The notes under the pieces are model-generated. The model saw only the letters and a program-made list of their open reading frames with translations, did not search any database and had not been told where the DNA came from. This document shows, one piece after another, positions 1-6,967 of a stretch of DNA of 34,728 bases. The number at the start of each line of letters is the position of its first letter. Within the stretch, counting starts at the first letter, position 1. Source of the stretch: Pirellulaceae bacterium (GTDB lineage: Bacteria > Planctomycetota > Planctomycetia > Pirellulales > Pirellulaceae); assembly GCA_026989685.1 (NCBI GenBank), contig JALSIV010000009.1, positions 1 through 34,728 of the forward strand, written 5' to 3'. Made by a program: the position numbers and the translations under genes.

Positions 1-755
1 TCCCGTGTCCAGTCGATCGACCTTTCTTCGAGCATCGTCTGCATCTCCTCCAAACTATGTAGGGATGGAACGGTCACGTCGGGCAGACGGTCGGGCAAAA
101 CGACCTGCTGCAGCCAGTCAACGAAACTCTCTGCCAATTCTCGCTGATTTCGCTCGGACAGCCAAGTCTTCAGGGCCGCAAATGCCTCGTGGAAGGATTC
201 CAGCGAAGGACTGTTCTCCAATCGAAACATGGCGGCTACCAGATTGTTCATTCCCGCGAGTTGCCCATAGTCCTGCTGGCGCTCCTGCAAGACCAGATAC
301 CGTATGTCCGGTTGAAAGGGAACGAGGCTGACCGGACCTTCGGCCAGCATTTCGTGGAGGCTGGTCGGTGCCGACCACGAACGCTCGCCACCATACAGTA
401 CGATCGGCACCACCAGAGGCAACGACGCGTCGGGAGGAAGTTCCTGCGAGCGGATCAGATCCTGATAGAGCAGTCCTACGTAGACCAGCAGCCGAACGGC
501 CATGTAGGGATTGATCGTGGACTGAAACTCCAACACCAGATAGACATACAGCCAACGGCCCCGCAACCGGAGCTTCCAGACAACGTCGCTACTACGGCTG
601 CGGAATGTGTGGCTGACGAAGTTGGTGGGAACCCGCTCGAGTGTTTCGAATTCCAGATCCCCCACCCACGGTTCGTCGACGAACCCCGTCAGCAAGTCAG
701 CCACCATCTCCCGATGGACGAACAGCCGACGGCGACTCGAATCATGGGAACCCAT
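1..755 (-). CDS. Rpn/YhgA-like PD-(D/E)XK nuclease family protein, partial (C-terminus off the left edge)
   Basis: The minus strand reads open from an ATG at 755 to the window edge, giving about 251 residues. The start follows a good ribosome site (GGAGGAGG a few bases upstream). Residues 1-130 match the Rpn family (recombination-promoting nuclease, also called putative transposase YhgA-like): an N-terminal FVHREMVADLL segment, then D57 and the strand YLVLEFQST with E76 and Q78, which fits the D-ExQ active site, then the conserved stretch ending LLYQDLI. Members are small DNA endonucleases linked in E. coli to RecA-independent recombination; family knowledge, not shown here. The gene stands alone and diverges from the ChaN-like gene. 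Plus-strand open frames over this region are shadows. The family call is fairly sure; the biological role is not. Confidence 0.85.
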   Translation of the reverse strand, partial: MGSHDSSRRRLFVHREMVADLLTGFVDEPWVGDLEFETLERVPTNFVSHTFRSRSSDVVWKLRLRGRWLYVYLVLEFQSTINPYMAVRLLVYVGLLYQDLIRSQELPPDASLPLVVPIVLYGGERSWSAPTSLHEMLAEGPVSLVPFQPDIRYLVLQERQQDYGQLAGMNNLVAAMFRLENSPSLESFHEAFAALKTWLSERNQRELAESFVDWLQQVVLPDRLPDVTVPSLHSLEEMQTMLEERSIDWTR

Positions 756-864
756 AGCCTCCTCCAGAAACGGCTCAGCGAGTTGCGCAGCAGCCAGGCT
801 CCCGCGCCGAAAAACCCCTCTAAGATATCAATGCCCAAAAAAGACCCTCGATGAGCATTTTTCT

Positions 865-886
865 TGAGAATTGGCCCAAATTCTCG
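865..886. other. Small hairpin in the intergenic region upstream of the Rpn gene
   Basis: GAGAATT (866-872) pairs with AATTCTC (79-85 of the same line, 879-885) across a six-base loop GGCCCA, with T-rich sequence before it and A-rich sequence after it. It could act as a weak terminator or operator for the divergent genes; no function can be assigned. Confidence 0.35.
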
Positions 887-931
887 AAAAATCTCTCCGA
901 GAAGAGGCAGATTGACTCGAGTTCGTCTAAC

Positions 932-1012
932 AGGCTGTCACAAAACTCCAGGCCGCAAGCAACACGCCCGACGCCGGAACGCGGCGCGGCGGGTTTGGTT
1001 ACAGGCTTTAAG
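932..1012 (-). repeat. Dispersed intergenic inverted-repeat element, copy 1
   Basis: The stretch begins AGGCTGTCACAAAACTCC and ends GGTTACAGGCTTT, so its ends are imperfect inverted repeats of about 15 bp with a GC-rich centre. Its reverse complement aligns with copies at 28750, 32060 and 32142, including the inner block TGTTGCTTGCGG. It fills most of the gap between the Rpn gene and the ChaN-like gene. It looks like a REP/MITE-type intergenic repeat without coding capacity. Confidence 0.75.
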
Positions 1013-1114
1013 AAACTACGGCCGGCCCATCGAGTTCCCCTCGGCAATCCGGCCGACTAGGATGAACCGGACAGTTCCGTCACCGACAACACCTCTGGAC
1101 AGCGAGGAGACAAC

Positions 1115-3307
1115 ATGGTGATTGTGGCTCAGTACAGACAACAATCCGCATGCCTGCTTTTTTGCCTGTTGACGTTCGGATGGATAAGTGGACAGACGGC
1201 ACGTGGCGACGAACCCCGTCCAGCCTGGCAGACGCCGCCGCTAGTCCGGCTGATCGATGCGCGAGACGGGCAGACGCGCACGCCCCTCTCCTGGTCCGCC
1301 GGGCTCGATGCGCTGGCCCAGTCCGAGTTCGTATTCCTGGGAGAAACGCACACCGACGAAACGACTCACCGAGTCGAATTGGCCGTCTATCGCGAACTGG
1401 TCAAACGCCGCTCGGGAAAAGTCGTGCTGGCACTCGAGATGTTCGAGCGGGACGTGCAACCCGTCCTGGACGACTATCTGGCCGGCAAGATCGACGAGCC
1501 GACGTTTTGGATGAAAGCACGAGTGTGGGGAAATTACCGCTCGGGATACCGGCCACTGATCGAATTCGCCAAGAAGCACCAACTTCCGGTCGTCGCATCG
1601 AATTTTCCCCGGCCCCTGCTGCGCACGATTGCCCGGGATCGCGAGGCTGGCTGGAAGAAGCTGAAAGAGTCGTCGCCTCATCTGGTCCCCCAGCAAGTGC
1701 TCGCTCAATCGGCAGCCTACTGGCGGCGAGTCGACAACGCCATTCGAGGCCATCTGGAGATGATGCGTCTGCCGACCGACCCGGAGGCCCGCCGATTCAG
1801 CACGCAATCGCTGTGGGACAATACGATGGCCGAGTCGTGCGTGCTGGCGGCCAAGGAACATCCGGGCTGGCTGGTGTTGCACGTCAACGGCGGCTTCCAC
1901 TCGGCTTACCACGATGGCACAGTCCGGCAGTTGAAACTGCGACTCCCCAAGGCCGAGATTCGCACGGTGGCATTGGTCCCCGCACTCAATCCGGCGGCCT
2001 CCGAACTGCGAGGCAAACCGTCGGCTGATTTCGTCGTGTACGTCGAGTCGCGGGCGCGGGACAAGGACGAAGGCCGCTGGGGAGTTACTGTCGGCCGCAA
2101 CCAACGCTACCGACTATCGATGCCTCATCAGGCGAGCTCATCCCAGCCGGCGCCTCTGCTGATCTGGCTCGGTGACGACGGCTTCACCGCCGCTGATGGA
2201 CTGGAACTACTCCGCTCACGTTTCGGAGAGGATTGGGCGCTGGCCGTCCTCGAACCAACCTACCGTCAGACGGAATTAGACGGCTCCGATGGCGGTCGCT
2301 GGTTCTATCCCGATACGTTTTCGTCGGATTTGGGAACGGCGACGGGAGCCGTCGAGCGGATCTGGGGCTACATCTGCCGCCGCTATCCCGTCAATCCGCG
2401 GCAAGTGATCGTCGCCGGCGAAGGAACCGGCGCGACCGTGGTGGCCTCGATTGCCGCTCACACCGACCGCATCTCCGGCAAATTCCTGTCCCTGCTGCCC
2501 CGGCGCGCCACCAAACTCAAGGATCTCCCGCTGCCGCTCAAGGAACTGTGGGGAGACGATCCTATGCCCAAACGCACGTTGATGGTGATGGCGCCGTCGT
2601 CGCAGCGATCCTGGTGGCAGAGCGAACTGTCGGCATACGCTGGTGAAGGGATCGGGACCAAACTCCATGCCGTGGCCGATGACCGGATCGATCCCGACCG
2701 GCTACTCGAAACGGGCATCGCCACGTTGTCCGGCGACCAAGCCGACGTGCCCGATGCCGAAGATGGCGTGTTGATCATCGACCACTCGACCCCTCGCGCC
2801 CAGTTCTGGGCTCGACTGCAGGTCTTGCGGCACCGAAAGCGAACCGGACAGTGGCTGCGAGTCGCCGAGCAACCGGTCGAGGGCAAGCCGCTGTGGCGCG
2901 TGAAGGTGACTCCGCAAGTGCTGGCCCCTCCCGGCGCCGTGCCTCGCTGCCCCGGCCCGTTCGGCGGAACGACGGTCCTGGTTCTCCCGGAGGATATCGA
3001 CGACGCGACCGCGCAAGAATGGCTCAAGCTGGAATCCAACGACCCGCTGGCAGCTCAAAGTCGCTTTCACCGCCTGCGCATTGTCACAGGCAAGGAGTCT
3101 CGCAAGCTGGCGGACGTATTGGAGAAACTCCATTCCGAGCGTCGCAAGAACGTGCTGATCGTTCCCGCCCAATTCGCAGCCTCTCCCGAACAAATGTGGA
3201 AACTCAAACGGGAAGCGGCAACTTGGGACGACCGTATGACACTCCAGTGGCTTCCCGGCCTGGGAGGCCAAGACATGAAGGGGATGCTGACGCGAACGGG
3301 AGGATAG
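1115..3307 (+). CDS. Exported ChaN-like (Tiki/EreA-type fold) domain protein with a hydrolase-like C-terminal half
   Basis: 730 residues. An N-terminal hydrophobic segment (about residues 10-28) ending near TARGDE looks like a signal peptide, so the protein is probably exported. Residues 65-300 carry ChaN (PF04187) hallmarks: FLGETHTD (G76, E77, H79), ALEMFERDVQPVLDDYL, ARVWGNYRSGYRPLIEFA, and HVNGGFHSAYHDG. ChaN proteins bind haem, and related folds include metal-dependent hydrolases. The C-terminal 370 residues resemble an alpha/beta-hydrolase scaffold with repeated TPR-free beta-alpha units, but the expected nucleophile elbow reads GEGTG, so the catalytic serine is absent. The start is supported by GAGGAGA just upstream. 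It is monocistronic here. The ChaN call is good; the function of the second half is unknown. Confidence 0.8.
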   Translation: MVIVAQYRQQSACLLFCLLTFGWISGQTARGDEPRPAWQTPPLVRLIDARDGQTRTPLSWSAGLDALAQSEFVFLGETHTDETTHRVELAVYRELVKRRSGKVVLALEMFERDVQPVLDDYLAGKIDEPTFWMKARVWGNYRSGYRPLIEFAKKHQLPVVASNFPRPLLRTIARDREAGWKKLKESSPHLVPQQVLAQSAAYWRRVDNAIRGHLEMMRLPTDPEARRFSTQSLWDNTMAESCVLAAKEHPGWLVLHVNGGFHSAYHDGTVRQLKLRLPKAEIRTVALVPALNPAASELRGKPSADFVVYVESRARDKDEGRWGVTVGRNQRYRLSMPHQASSSQPAPLLIWLGDDGFTAADGLELLRSRFGEDWALAVLEPTYRQTELDGSDGGRWFYPDTFSSDLGTATGAVERIWGYICRRYPVNPRQVIVAGEGTGATVVASIAAHTDRISGKFLSLLPRRATKLKDLPLPLKELWGDDPMPKRTLMVMAPSSQRSWWQSELSAYAGEGIGTKLHAVADDRIDPDRLLETGIATLSGDQADVPDAEDGVLIIDHSTPRAQFWARLQVLRHRKRTGQWLRVAEQPVEGKPLWRVKVTPQVLAPPGAVPRCPGPFGGTTVLVLPEDIDDATAQEWLKLESNDPLAAQSRFHRLRIVTGKESRKLADVLEKLHSERRKNVLIVPAQFAASPEQMWKLKREAATWDDRMTLQWLPGLGGQDMKGMLTRTGG

Positions 3308-3656
3308 GGAACACGGGATCTCCCGGACGCATGTATTGAGCCACTCAGATCAGAAAGTAAACGAAGGGGACCGCCGATCGACGCCGATCGACGCCCAACG
3401 CGGGCCTCGCCCGCAAGTGTGAAGTGTGAGGGGACGCAATGGCGGCTGGAGAGGGCAGCGCCGGCAACATGCGAGCACGGCGCGCAGATACTACGAAGCA
3501 AGACTCTAAATCACACGGTTGCGACACGTTCGAAAGTGGATCGTGGCACCCGGCGTTGATGTTGGCGTTCGCCCCGACATCGCCGGTAGGCTGTACCGCG
3601 TGCCCAAACGACAGAAGCCGTTCCACAAACAGGAACCATCTCGCAACAACGCGGCC
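3308..3656. other. Intergenic stretch without a convincing gene
   Basis: About 350 bp between the ChaN-like gene and the small minus-strand gene. It holds a short tandem duplication (GCCGATCGAC twice near 3373) and a GC hairpin GCGGGCCTCGCCCGC near 3401. Minus-strand frames are open here but show no family resemblance that I recognise and no ribosome site; they may be decayed sequence. Confidence 0.4.
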
Positions 3657-3890
3657 CTATGCCCGTTGCGGAATAGCCTCCGCTTCGATGTGAACGTGCT
3701 CGACCTGGTACCCCGCAGCCGTCACGTTCGTGATCGCTGAGTTGCTCGCCGCCTCCAGCGAGCCCGCTTCGCGGCTGAAGTCGATCGAGAACACGCCGTT
3801 GCAAGTCCCCGGTGTTCCGTCGTCGCAGCCGGCATCGAACAGCTCGTCGGCAATCTCCTCTGTCAATTCCGGCGATCCCTTCAGGACCAC
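3657..3890 (-). CDS. Small conserved-type hypothetical protein (about 77 aa)
   Basis: The minus-strand frame reads VVLKGSPELTEEIADEL, then FDAGCDDGTPG, FSIDFSREA and an end in HVHIEAEAIPQRA. It looks like a family of small acidic bacterial proteins that I have seen near mobile genes in planctomycetes and cyanobacteria (memory, not checked); no biochemical role is known to me. In the same frame the codons before the annotated GTG read YECR, which fits the family, but no start codon exists before a TAG. An ATG with an AGGA site lies 10 bp upstream, one base out of frame. The gene may therefore start at GTG, or have lost its start by a one-base indel. It lies just outside the left att site. Confidence 0.5.
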   Translation of the reverse strand: MVLKGSPELTEEIADELFDAGCDDGTPGTCNGVFSIDFSREAGSLEAASNSAITNVTAAGYQVEHVHIEAEAIPQRA

Positions 3891-3970
3891 ACGACACTCA
3901 TACTTCCTTATCTCACGTCCCCCACTTGCGCTCTATGGCTCGTGCTGGCGGGGAATCTGCGCCATTGTAA

Positions 3971-3992
3971 ATGACCCCTACGGGGTTCGAAC
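3971..3992 (-). other. attL: partial copy of the tRNA-Glu 3' end
   Basis: This 22-bp stretch matches 20 of 22 positions of the tRNA-Glu 3' end at 11870-11891, with a perfect 14-bp core ATGACCCCTACGGG. The remainder of the tRNA is not present here. It marks the left end of the integrated element; the two mismatches lie in the T-arm and still allow T-stem pairing. Confidence 0.8.
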
Positions 3993-4300
3993 AAGTCGCT
4001 AAAACCCGGGAAAAACAGCACTTTTCAGACGACCCGAAGCATAACCCGAAGCAGTTGGCGCACAATGACCCGCTGCTCGCCGATCTGATCGAACTGTGGC
4101 CGACGCTCGATGAGGCAACCAAGGGGCGGATTCTCCGCCTGGCTGTCGACGTCAATGACACACTGCCGACACTGTCGACGTCTACGGAAATCGATATTTC
4201 CGCGGTTGCAGCGAATTGTGTCGGCGCGACTTCCGACGAAAGGAGCGAGTGTGATGAAGAGTCCCGCAAAAGAGTCGCGAGGAACCCAACGCCGCACTGA
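3993..4300 (+). other. Left-end open frame that would be the integrase C-terminus in the circular form
   Basis: From the att ATG at 3971 the frame is open to a stop at 4298-4300 (109 codons). It contains DPKHNPKQ, the same words as in the integrase tail, then a leucine-rich stretch PLLADLIELWPTL and an STSTEI motif. There is no ribosome site at 3971, so it is probably not translated on its own when integrated. The phase agrees exactly with the integrase frame across the 14-bp core, so excision would fuse the two. Alternatively it is the tail of an older integrase left behind by an earlier insertion. Confidence 0.55.
4032..4055 (+). repeat. 24-bp double repeat, left copy (candidate integrase arm site)
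   Basis: Two adjoining 12-mers, ACCCGAAGCATA and ACCCGAAGCAGT, identical base for base to 11724-11747. The left copy starts 40 bp inside attL; the right copy ends 122 bp before the attR core. Tandem short repeats on both sides of a core are the usual form of tyrosine-recombinase arm sites. Both copies also encode PKHNPKQ in the same phase. Confidence 0.6.
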
Positions 4301-4478
4301 CGCGGCTGTGGCAGCCTGTCCGTCATGCAAGAACACGGTTCGACACTTCCGGGTCACCTCGGGGGCGGGAACGTGGGAGTGCCCGTCTTGCGGCCGACTG
4401 TCGACGTTCAGGGAACTGGAGTTGGCTGAGCGGCAGATCAACCAGAGAGGGATTACGCGAGGTTTGATGAGGAGATGA
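4254..4478 (+). CDS. Small zinc-ribbon protein (74 aa)
   Basis: The ATG at 4254 follows AAAGGAG with good spacing. The protein has two CPSC knuckles (about residues 23-26 and 43-46) about 20 residues apart, which fits a zinc ribbon, followed by a basic tail. Such ribbons bind nucleic acid or partner proteins. First gene inside the left end of the element; specific role unknown. Confidence 0.6.
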   Translation: MKSPAKESRGTQRRTDAAVAACPSCKNTVRHFRVTSGAGTWECPSCGRLSTFRELELAERQINQRGITRGLMRR

Positions 4479-4491
4479 GGGGCACGGGAAA

Positions 4492-4506
4492 CCCTTCCCT
4501 GGCTGT
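4492..4506 (+). repeat. 15-bp repeat CCCTTCCCTGGCTGT, copy 1
   Basis: The same 15 bp recur at 5843-5857, in both cases in a non-coding gap of the element upstream of a gene. In this copy GGGAAG follows, allowing a hairpin CTTCCC-loop-GGGAAG. A shorter version (TCCCTGGCTGTT) occurs near 10095. Confidence 0.45.
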
Positions 4507-4545
4507 CCAAGGGAAGCGACAACCCGCAATCAAGAGAGAGACGCC

Positions 4546-4944
4546 ATGCGAGTCACCTTCGCCTTATCCCAACGACAACGCAAGGAACTGCTCGAGCGAG
4601 GCCGTGTGCTGCGGCTTGTGCTGCCGGACGATGAGATGATCCCCGACGGGGAACTGCTCGAGCACGTCCGCCAGGTGCTCGACGTTCCGCCGACCTGGGT
4701 GAAGTCTGTGACGACGGGAAGCGTTGCCGTCCACCCGGAACTCACCCCCAGCCCAATGCTATCGGGAGCCAGCGTCTACGGTCGCATCGTTCACGATGAT
4801 TCGACGTGCCGCCCTGGCACTGGTGCCATCGTTGTGTCAGTGCTGCACGTCGACGTGGCGGCGGTCGACAAGCCAAGAGGCCGCACCAAGTGGCAGTGGC
4901 CGGGTCGAGTGGTGGTTGCCGAAGAGGAGCACACCGACACCTGA
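4546..4944 (+). CDS. Hypothetical element protein (132 aa)
   Basis: The ATG follows CAAGAGAGAG. The protein starts MRVTFALSQRQRKELLERG and has a mixed alpha/beta pattern with charged helices, no signal peptide and no membrane segment. I do not recognise a family. Its 3' end adjoins the anomalous C/G-homopolymer stretch at 4945-5060, so the C-terminus may be altered by whatever happened there. Confidence 0.5.
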   Translation: MRVTFALSQRQRKELLERGRVLRLVLPDDEMIPDGELLEHVRQVLDVPPTWVKSVTTGSVAVHPELTPSPMLSGASVYGRIVHDDSTCRPGTGAIVVSVLHVDVAAVDKPRGRTKWQWPGRVVVAEEEHTDT

Positions 4945-5060
4945 GCCTTCCCCCCCGGGCCCCGCCACCCCCCGGGGGGGGCCGACATTTCTGGGCCCCC
5001 AAGGGCGGGACCACCGCCCTACGCCCGTTTTTTTTGGACGAATTTAGGAATTGCAGACCC
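4945..5060. other. Abrupt composition break: C/G homopolymer tract, T8 run and AT-rich patch
   Basis: C7, C6, G8 and T8 runs follow each other within 90 bp and lead straight into an AT-rich patch (TTATATATCAG at 5067). This separates the 132-aa gene from a ParB-like frame without its N-terminus. GGGCG...CGCCC followed by CGTTTTTTTT could be read as a plus-strand terminator at about 5004-5035. A deletion scar or assembly/sequencing error is at least as likely. Confidence 0.4.
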
Positions 5061-5591
5061 GGTTGTCTTATATATCAGGGCCGCAACCGCCAGACCGCCT
5101 GCCTGATCGCCGGCGTGCAGCCCCGATACGAGACGTGCCCGCTCGAGGACGATGCCGAGATCGTGTCACTGGTCTGGTCGCTCAATGAAACACGGCGTCA
5201 TCTCACGGCCGGCCAACGGGCCGCGGCAGCGGCGAAGATGGAAGAGCTACTTGAGAAGTTTCGAGGGGAGGCGAAGAGGCGGCAGAAGGAAGCAGGCAGC
5301 CGCGGACGGGAGGGCGGGAGAGGGAGGAAAAAACCCTTAGCGTCAATTGACGCTAAGGGTTCTGACGACGATCACGCTAGAAAAACCTCATCCAAAATCG
5401 CTGCGGTTGCAGGCGTATCTGCACGGTCCATCGAACGTGCGATGGCGGTGAAGGAGAACGCCCCTGATCTGTTCGAGAAACTCGAGGCGGGGGAGCTGTC
5501 GGTGTGGGGGGCGTTTGCTTCGCGTTTCCTTGGGCGTTTGGTTGGAGTTTGCTTGCCGTTTGGTTGCGTTTTGCTTAAGCAACATGAGTGA
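5061..5591 (+). pseudogene. ParB-like partition/nuclease-domain gene, N-terminally truncated
   Basis: The frame reads YQGRNRQTACLIAGV, SLNETRRHLTAGQRAAAAAKM, a basic Gly/Arg-rich linker, then KTSSKIAAVAGVSARSIERA. This is the order of ParB/RepB-type proteins: end of the ParB domain, the helical segment, then a helix-turn-helix. The preceding 80 or so residues of the ParB domain are missing; upstream residues in this frame are a shadow of the 132-aa gene and of the homopolymer tract. The C-terminus also leaves the family after GELSV, into a low-quality tail ending QHE. ParB-like proteins serve plasmid partition or control. A 30-bp perfect palindrome encodes part of the linker. Likely non-functional, unless the assembly is wrong at 4945-5060. 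Confidence 0.65.
5332..5361. terminator. Perfect 30-bp palindrome with T6 on the minus strand
   Basis: AACCCTTAGCGTCAA is followed at once by its exact reverse complement. On the minus strand it is followed by TTTTTT, the shape of an intrinsic terminator, although no minus-strand gene reads into it. On the plus strand it lies in phase within the ParB-like frame and encodes the linker around LASIDAKG. Confidence 0.5.
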
Positions 5592-5756
5592 CATATCTGC
5601 GTCACACGGCCTACACGACACCATATTTGACACGTTTACCCTAGGTGCCGACGAGCAAATCTGTGGTCGGAGGAGACCTTTTCTGACGACCAACACGCGA
5701 GGAGGTGAAGAGGCGGCAAGACGAAGGCCGAAAGAGTGGAGGGAGAGGGAGGAAAA

Positions 5757-5786
5757 AAACCTTCCCCTCAATTGAGGAGAAGGTTT
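5757..5786. terminator. Second 30-bp palindrome with T7 on the minus strand
   Basis: AAACCTTCCCCTCAA is followed by TTGAGGAGAAGGTTT, with one mismatched pair of fifteen. It occupies the same place in the duplicated unit as the 5332 palindrome, has the same CAATTG centre and A-run, but otherwise a different sequence, so the pairing is kept while the bases changed. Confidence 0.5.
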
Positions 5787-5842
5787 CTGACGACGACCAC
5801 GAGCGAAAAACCTCACTGAGGAACAACCAGGGGGAGAGGGGG

Positions 5843-5857
5843 CCCTTCCCTGGCTGT
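5843..5857 (+). repeat. 15-bp repeat CCCTTCCCTGGCTGT, copy 2
   Basis: Exact match to 4492-4506. It is directly preceded by CAACCAGGGGGAGAG (5824-5838), which itself recurs near 10187 inside the zinc-ribbon gene. These shared words suggest repeated binding sites or past internal recombination in the element. Confidence 0.4.
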
Positions 5858-6016
5858 ATTGCCCGGCATCTACCGCAATGGTAACATCCATGCCAAGGTA
5901 GACGGTTTGGCCACCGTCGAACGACTCGGCGCGGCTGGGTGGGCGCAAGTCCTTTCCGGCCCGGTCGCGCTCGAGTCGGCCTGTCTTTGCCTGCCCTGTG
6001 ACGGAAAGGTGTCTCG

Positions 6017-6955
6017 ATGGGTTCAACCAGCGACCTGCAACGAATCGTTGAACTACGGGCCGCACTGGCCGGCCTGGCAGTACACTGCCACGAAGATGTC
6101 AGGCGAGCCGCTGCCGACGTAAAGGCTCGAGCGGCACGCGGAAGCTACCCGACCGACGAAGACTACGACCGGGCCGCATCTGACGACTGGGAGGACTTCA
6201 CGCGGCGATGGGACGAGGACAACCAGGCGGTCGTTCTGGTGCCGACCTGCGACTCGCCCTGGCCGCGGTTGCTGCGAGACCTCAAGAGCGCACTGGTCTC
6301 ATTCTTCGACCTGTGGCACAAGGCCGACGGGGCGGCGAGACGACTTCCCGATGAACTGTTCGACTCGGAAGCAACAGCACTGCCCGACCGGCTACGGTCA
6401 CGCATCTTCTGCTGGCTGGCCGAGGTAGCCGGCCCTTTCTGGTTGTTGAAGGACGACAACGGAAGCCTCACACGGCCGGACGGTGTGGACCTGCGGGCGG
6501 CTTACCGATGGGCCGCAACGGTGTCACTTCCCGAACGCTGGCCCTACAGCGACGACGCGGCCGAGCTTGATAAGGCGTTGCTGACCGTCCAGGAACGGCT
6601 GAGACGCGACGCTCCTGCGGGAGCACCGGAAAAGGTTCCGGAAAACCTTCCGGAAAAAGTTCCGGAAAAAGTTCCGGAAAAGGTTCCGGAAAACATAGTG
6701 CGCCGGCAAATCGCACTAGCACGGCATGGCCTGTCGGGCGTGTTGCTGCGGTTGTTCGACGCCTTGGCTGAGTCTCCGGGAGAATGGGTCTCATTCGACG
6801 ACCTGGAAGGTGTCTTCACGAAGTGCGACGTGGCTGACGAGACGGTCAAGAAAAGTGCCGCCAGACTCGACAAAGCGCTGCACAACGAGATGGAAGGCGT
6901 GTTTGCAGTCTCTTGCTCCAAATCGGACCGCCGAATCCGGCTCGAGGTTCTCTGA
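6017..6955 (+). CDS. Hypothetical element protein with PEKV repeat linker and winged-helix-like C-terminus (312 aa)
   Basis: The ATG follows GGAAAGG with normal spacing. Residues 1-195 are helical and acidic, with the segment RLLRDLKSALVSFFDLWHKADGA. Residues about 203-226 are a PEKVPE-type tandem repeat, probably a flexible spacer. Residues about 235-312 read like a winged-helix domain (LFDALAESPGEWVSFDDLEG). I do not recognise the whole protein. Its position just before the excisionase-like and primase genes would fit a replication accessory or regulator, which is inference. The repeat DNA is itself notable (see 6636-6691). Confidence 0.6.
   Translation: MGSTSDLQRIVELRAALAGLAVHCHEDVRRAAADVKARAARGSYPTDEDYDRAASDDWEDFTRRWDEDNQAVVLVPTCDSPWPRLLRDLKSALVSFFDLWHKADGAARRLPDELFDSEATALPDRLRSRIFCWLAEVAGPFWLLKDDNGSLTRPDGVDLRAAYRWAATVSLPERWPYSDDAAELDKALLTVQERLRRDAPAGAPEKVPENLPEKVPEKVPEKVPENIVRRQIALARHGLSGVLLRLFDALAESPGEWVSFDDLEGVFTKCDVADETVKKSAARLDKALHNEMEGVFAVSCSKSDRRIRLEVL
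6636..6691. repeat. Five TTCCGGAA palindromes at exact 12-bp spacing
   Basis: TTCCGGAA lies at 6636, 6648, 6660, 6672 and 6684, separated by four-base A/G/C spacers; a half copy (CCGGAA) precedes them at 6626. The array lies in the gene for the 312-aa protein and encodes its PEKV linker. It may be only a coding tandem repeat, or double as an iteron-like binding array. Confidence 0.6.
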
Positions 6956-6967
6956 TCCTGGGGCGAC

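Larger units (their letters stand above)
5592..6016. pseudogene. Degenerate second copy of the ParB-like linker region; otherwise no gene
   Basis: Positions 5690-5816 read EVKRRQDEGRKS, GGRGRKK, then SDDDHERKTS, matching EAKRRQKEAG, GGRGRKK and SDDDHARKTS of the upstream ParB-like frame. Before and after this the frame has no family similarity and is interrupted. It is a diverged partial duplicate, not a gene. The rest of the gap carries the second 15-bp repeat (5843-5857) and the ribosome site of the next gene. Confidence 0.55.

Noticed and set aside
189-854. 221-codon plus-strand open frame at the left edge
   Set aside because: It is the antisense shadow of the Rpn-family gene, which has clear family motifs and a good ribosome site.
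1150-2028. Long alternate frames over the ChaN-like gene
   Set aside because: Shadows in a GC-rich coding region; no family motifs.
3345-3626. 93-codon minus-strand frame
   Set aside because: No ribosome site and no recognisable family; the gap seems to be decayed or non-coding.
4806-5060. N-terminal 85 residues of the ParB-like open frame
   Set aside because: They are a shadow of the 132-aa gene and the homopolymer stretch, with no ParB likeness.
5859-6122. 87-codon plus frame before the 312-aa gene
   Set aside because: Overlaps the well-started gene at 6017, has no motif and no ribosome site.
6626-6694. Possible CRISPR array from evenly spaced repeats
   Set aside because: Unit is only 12 bp with 4-bp spacers and lies within an open frame; no cas genes nearby.
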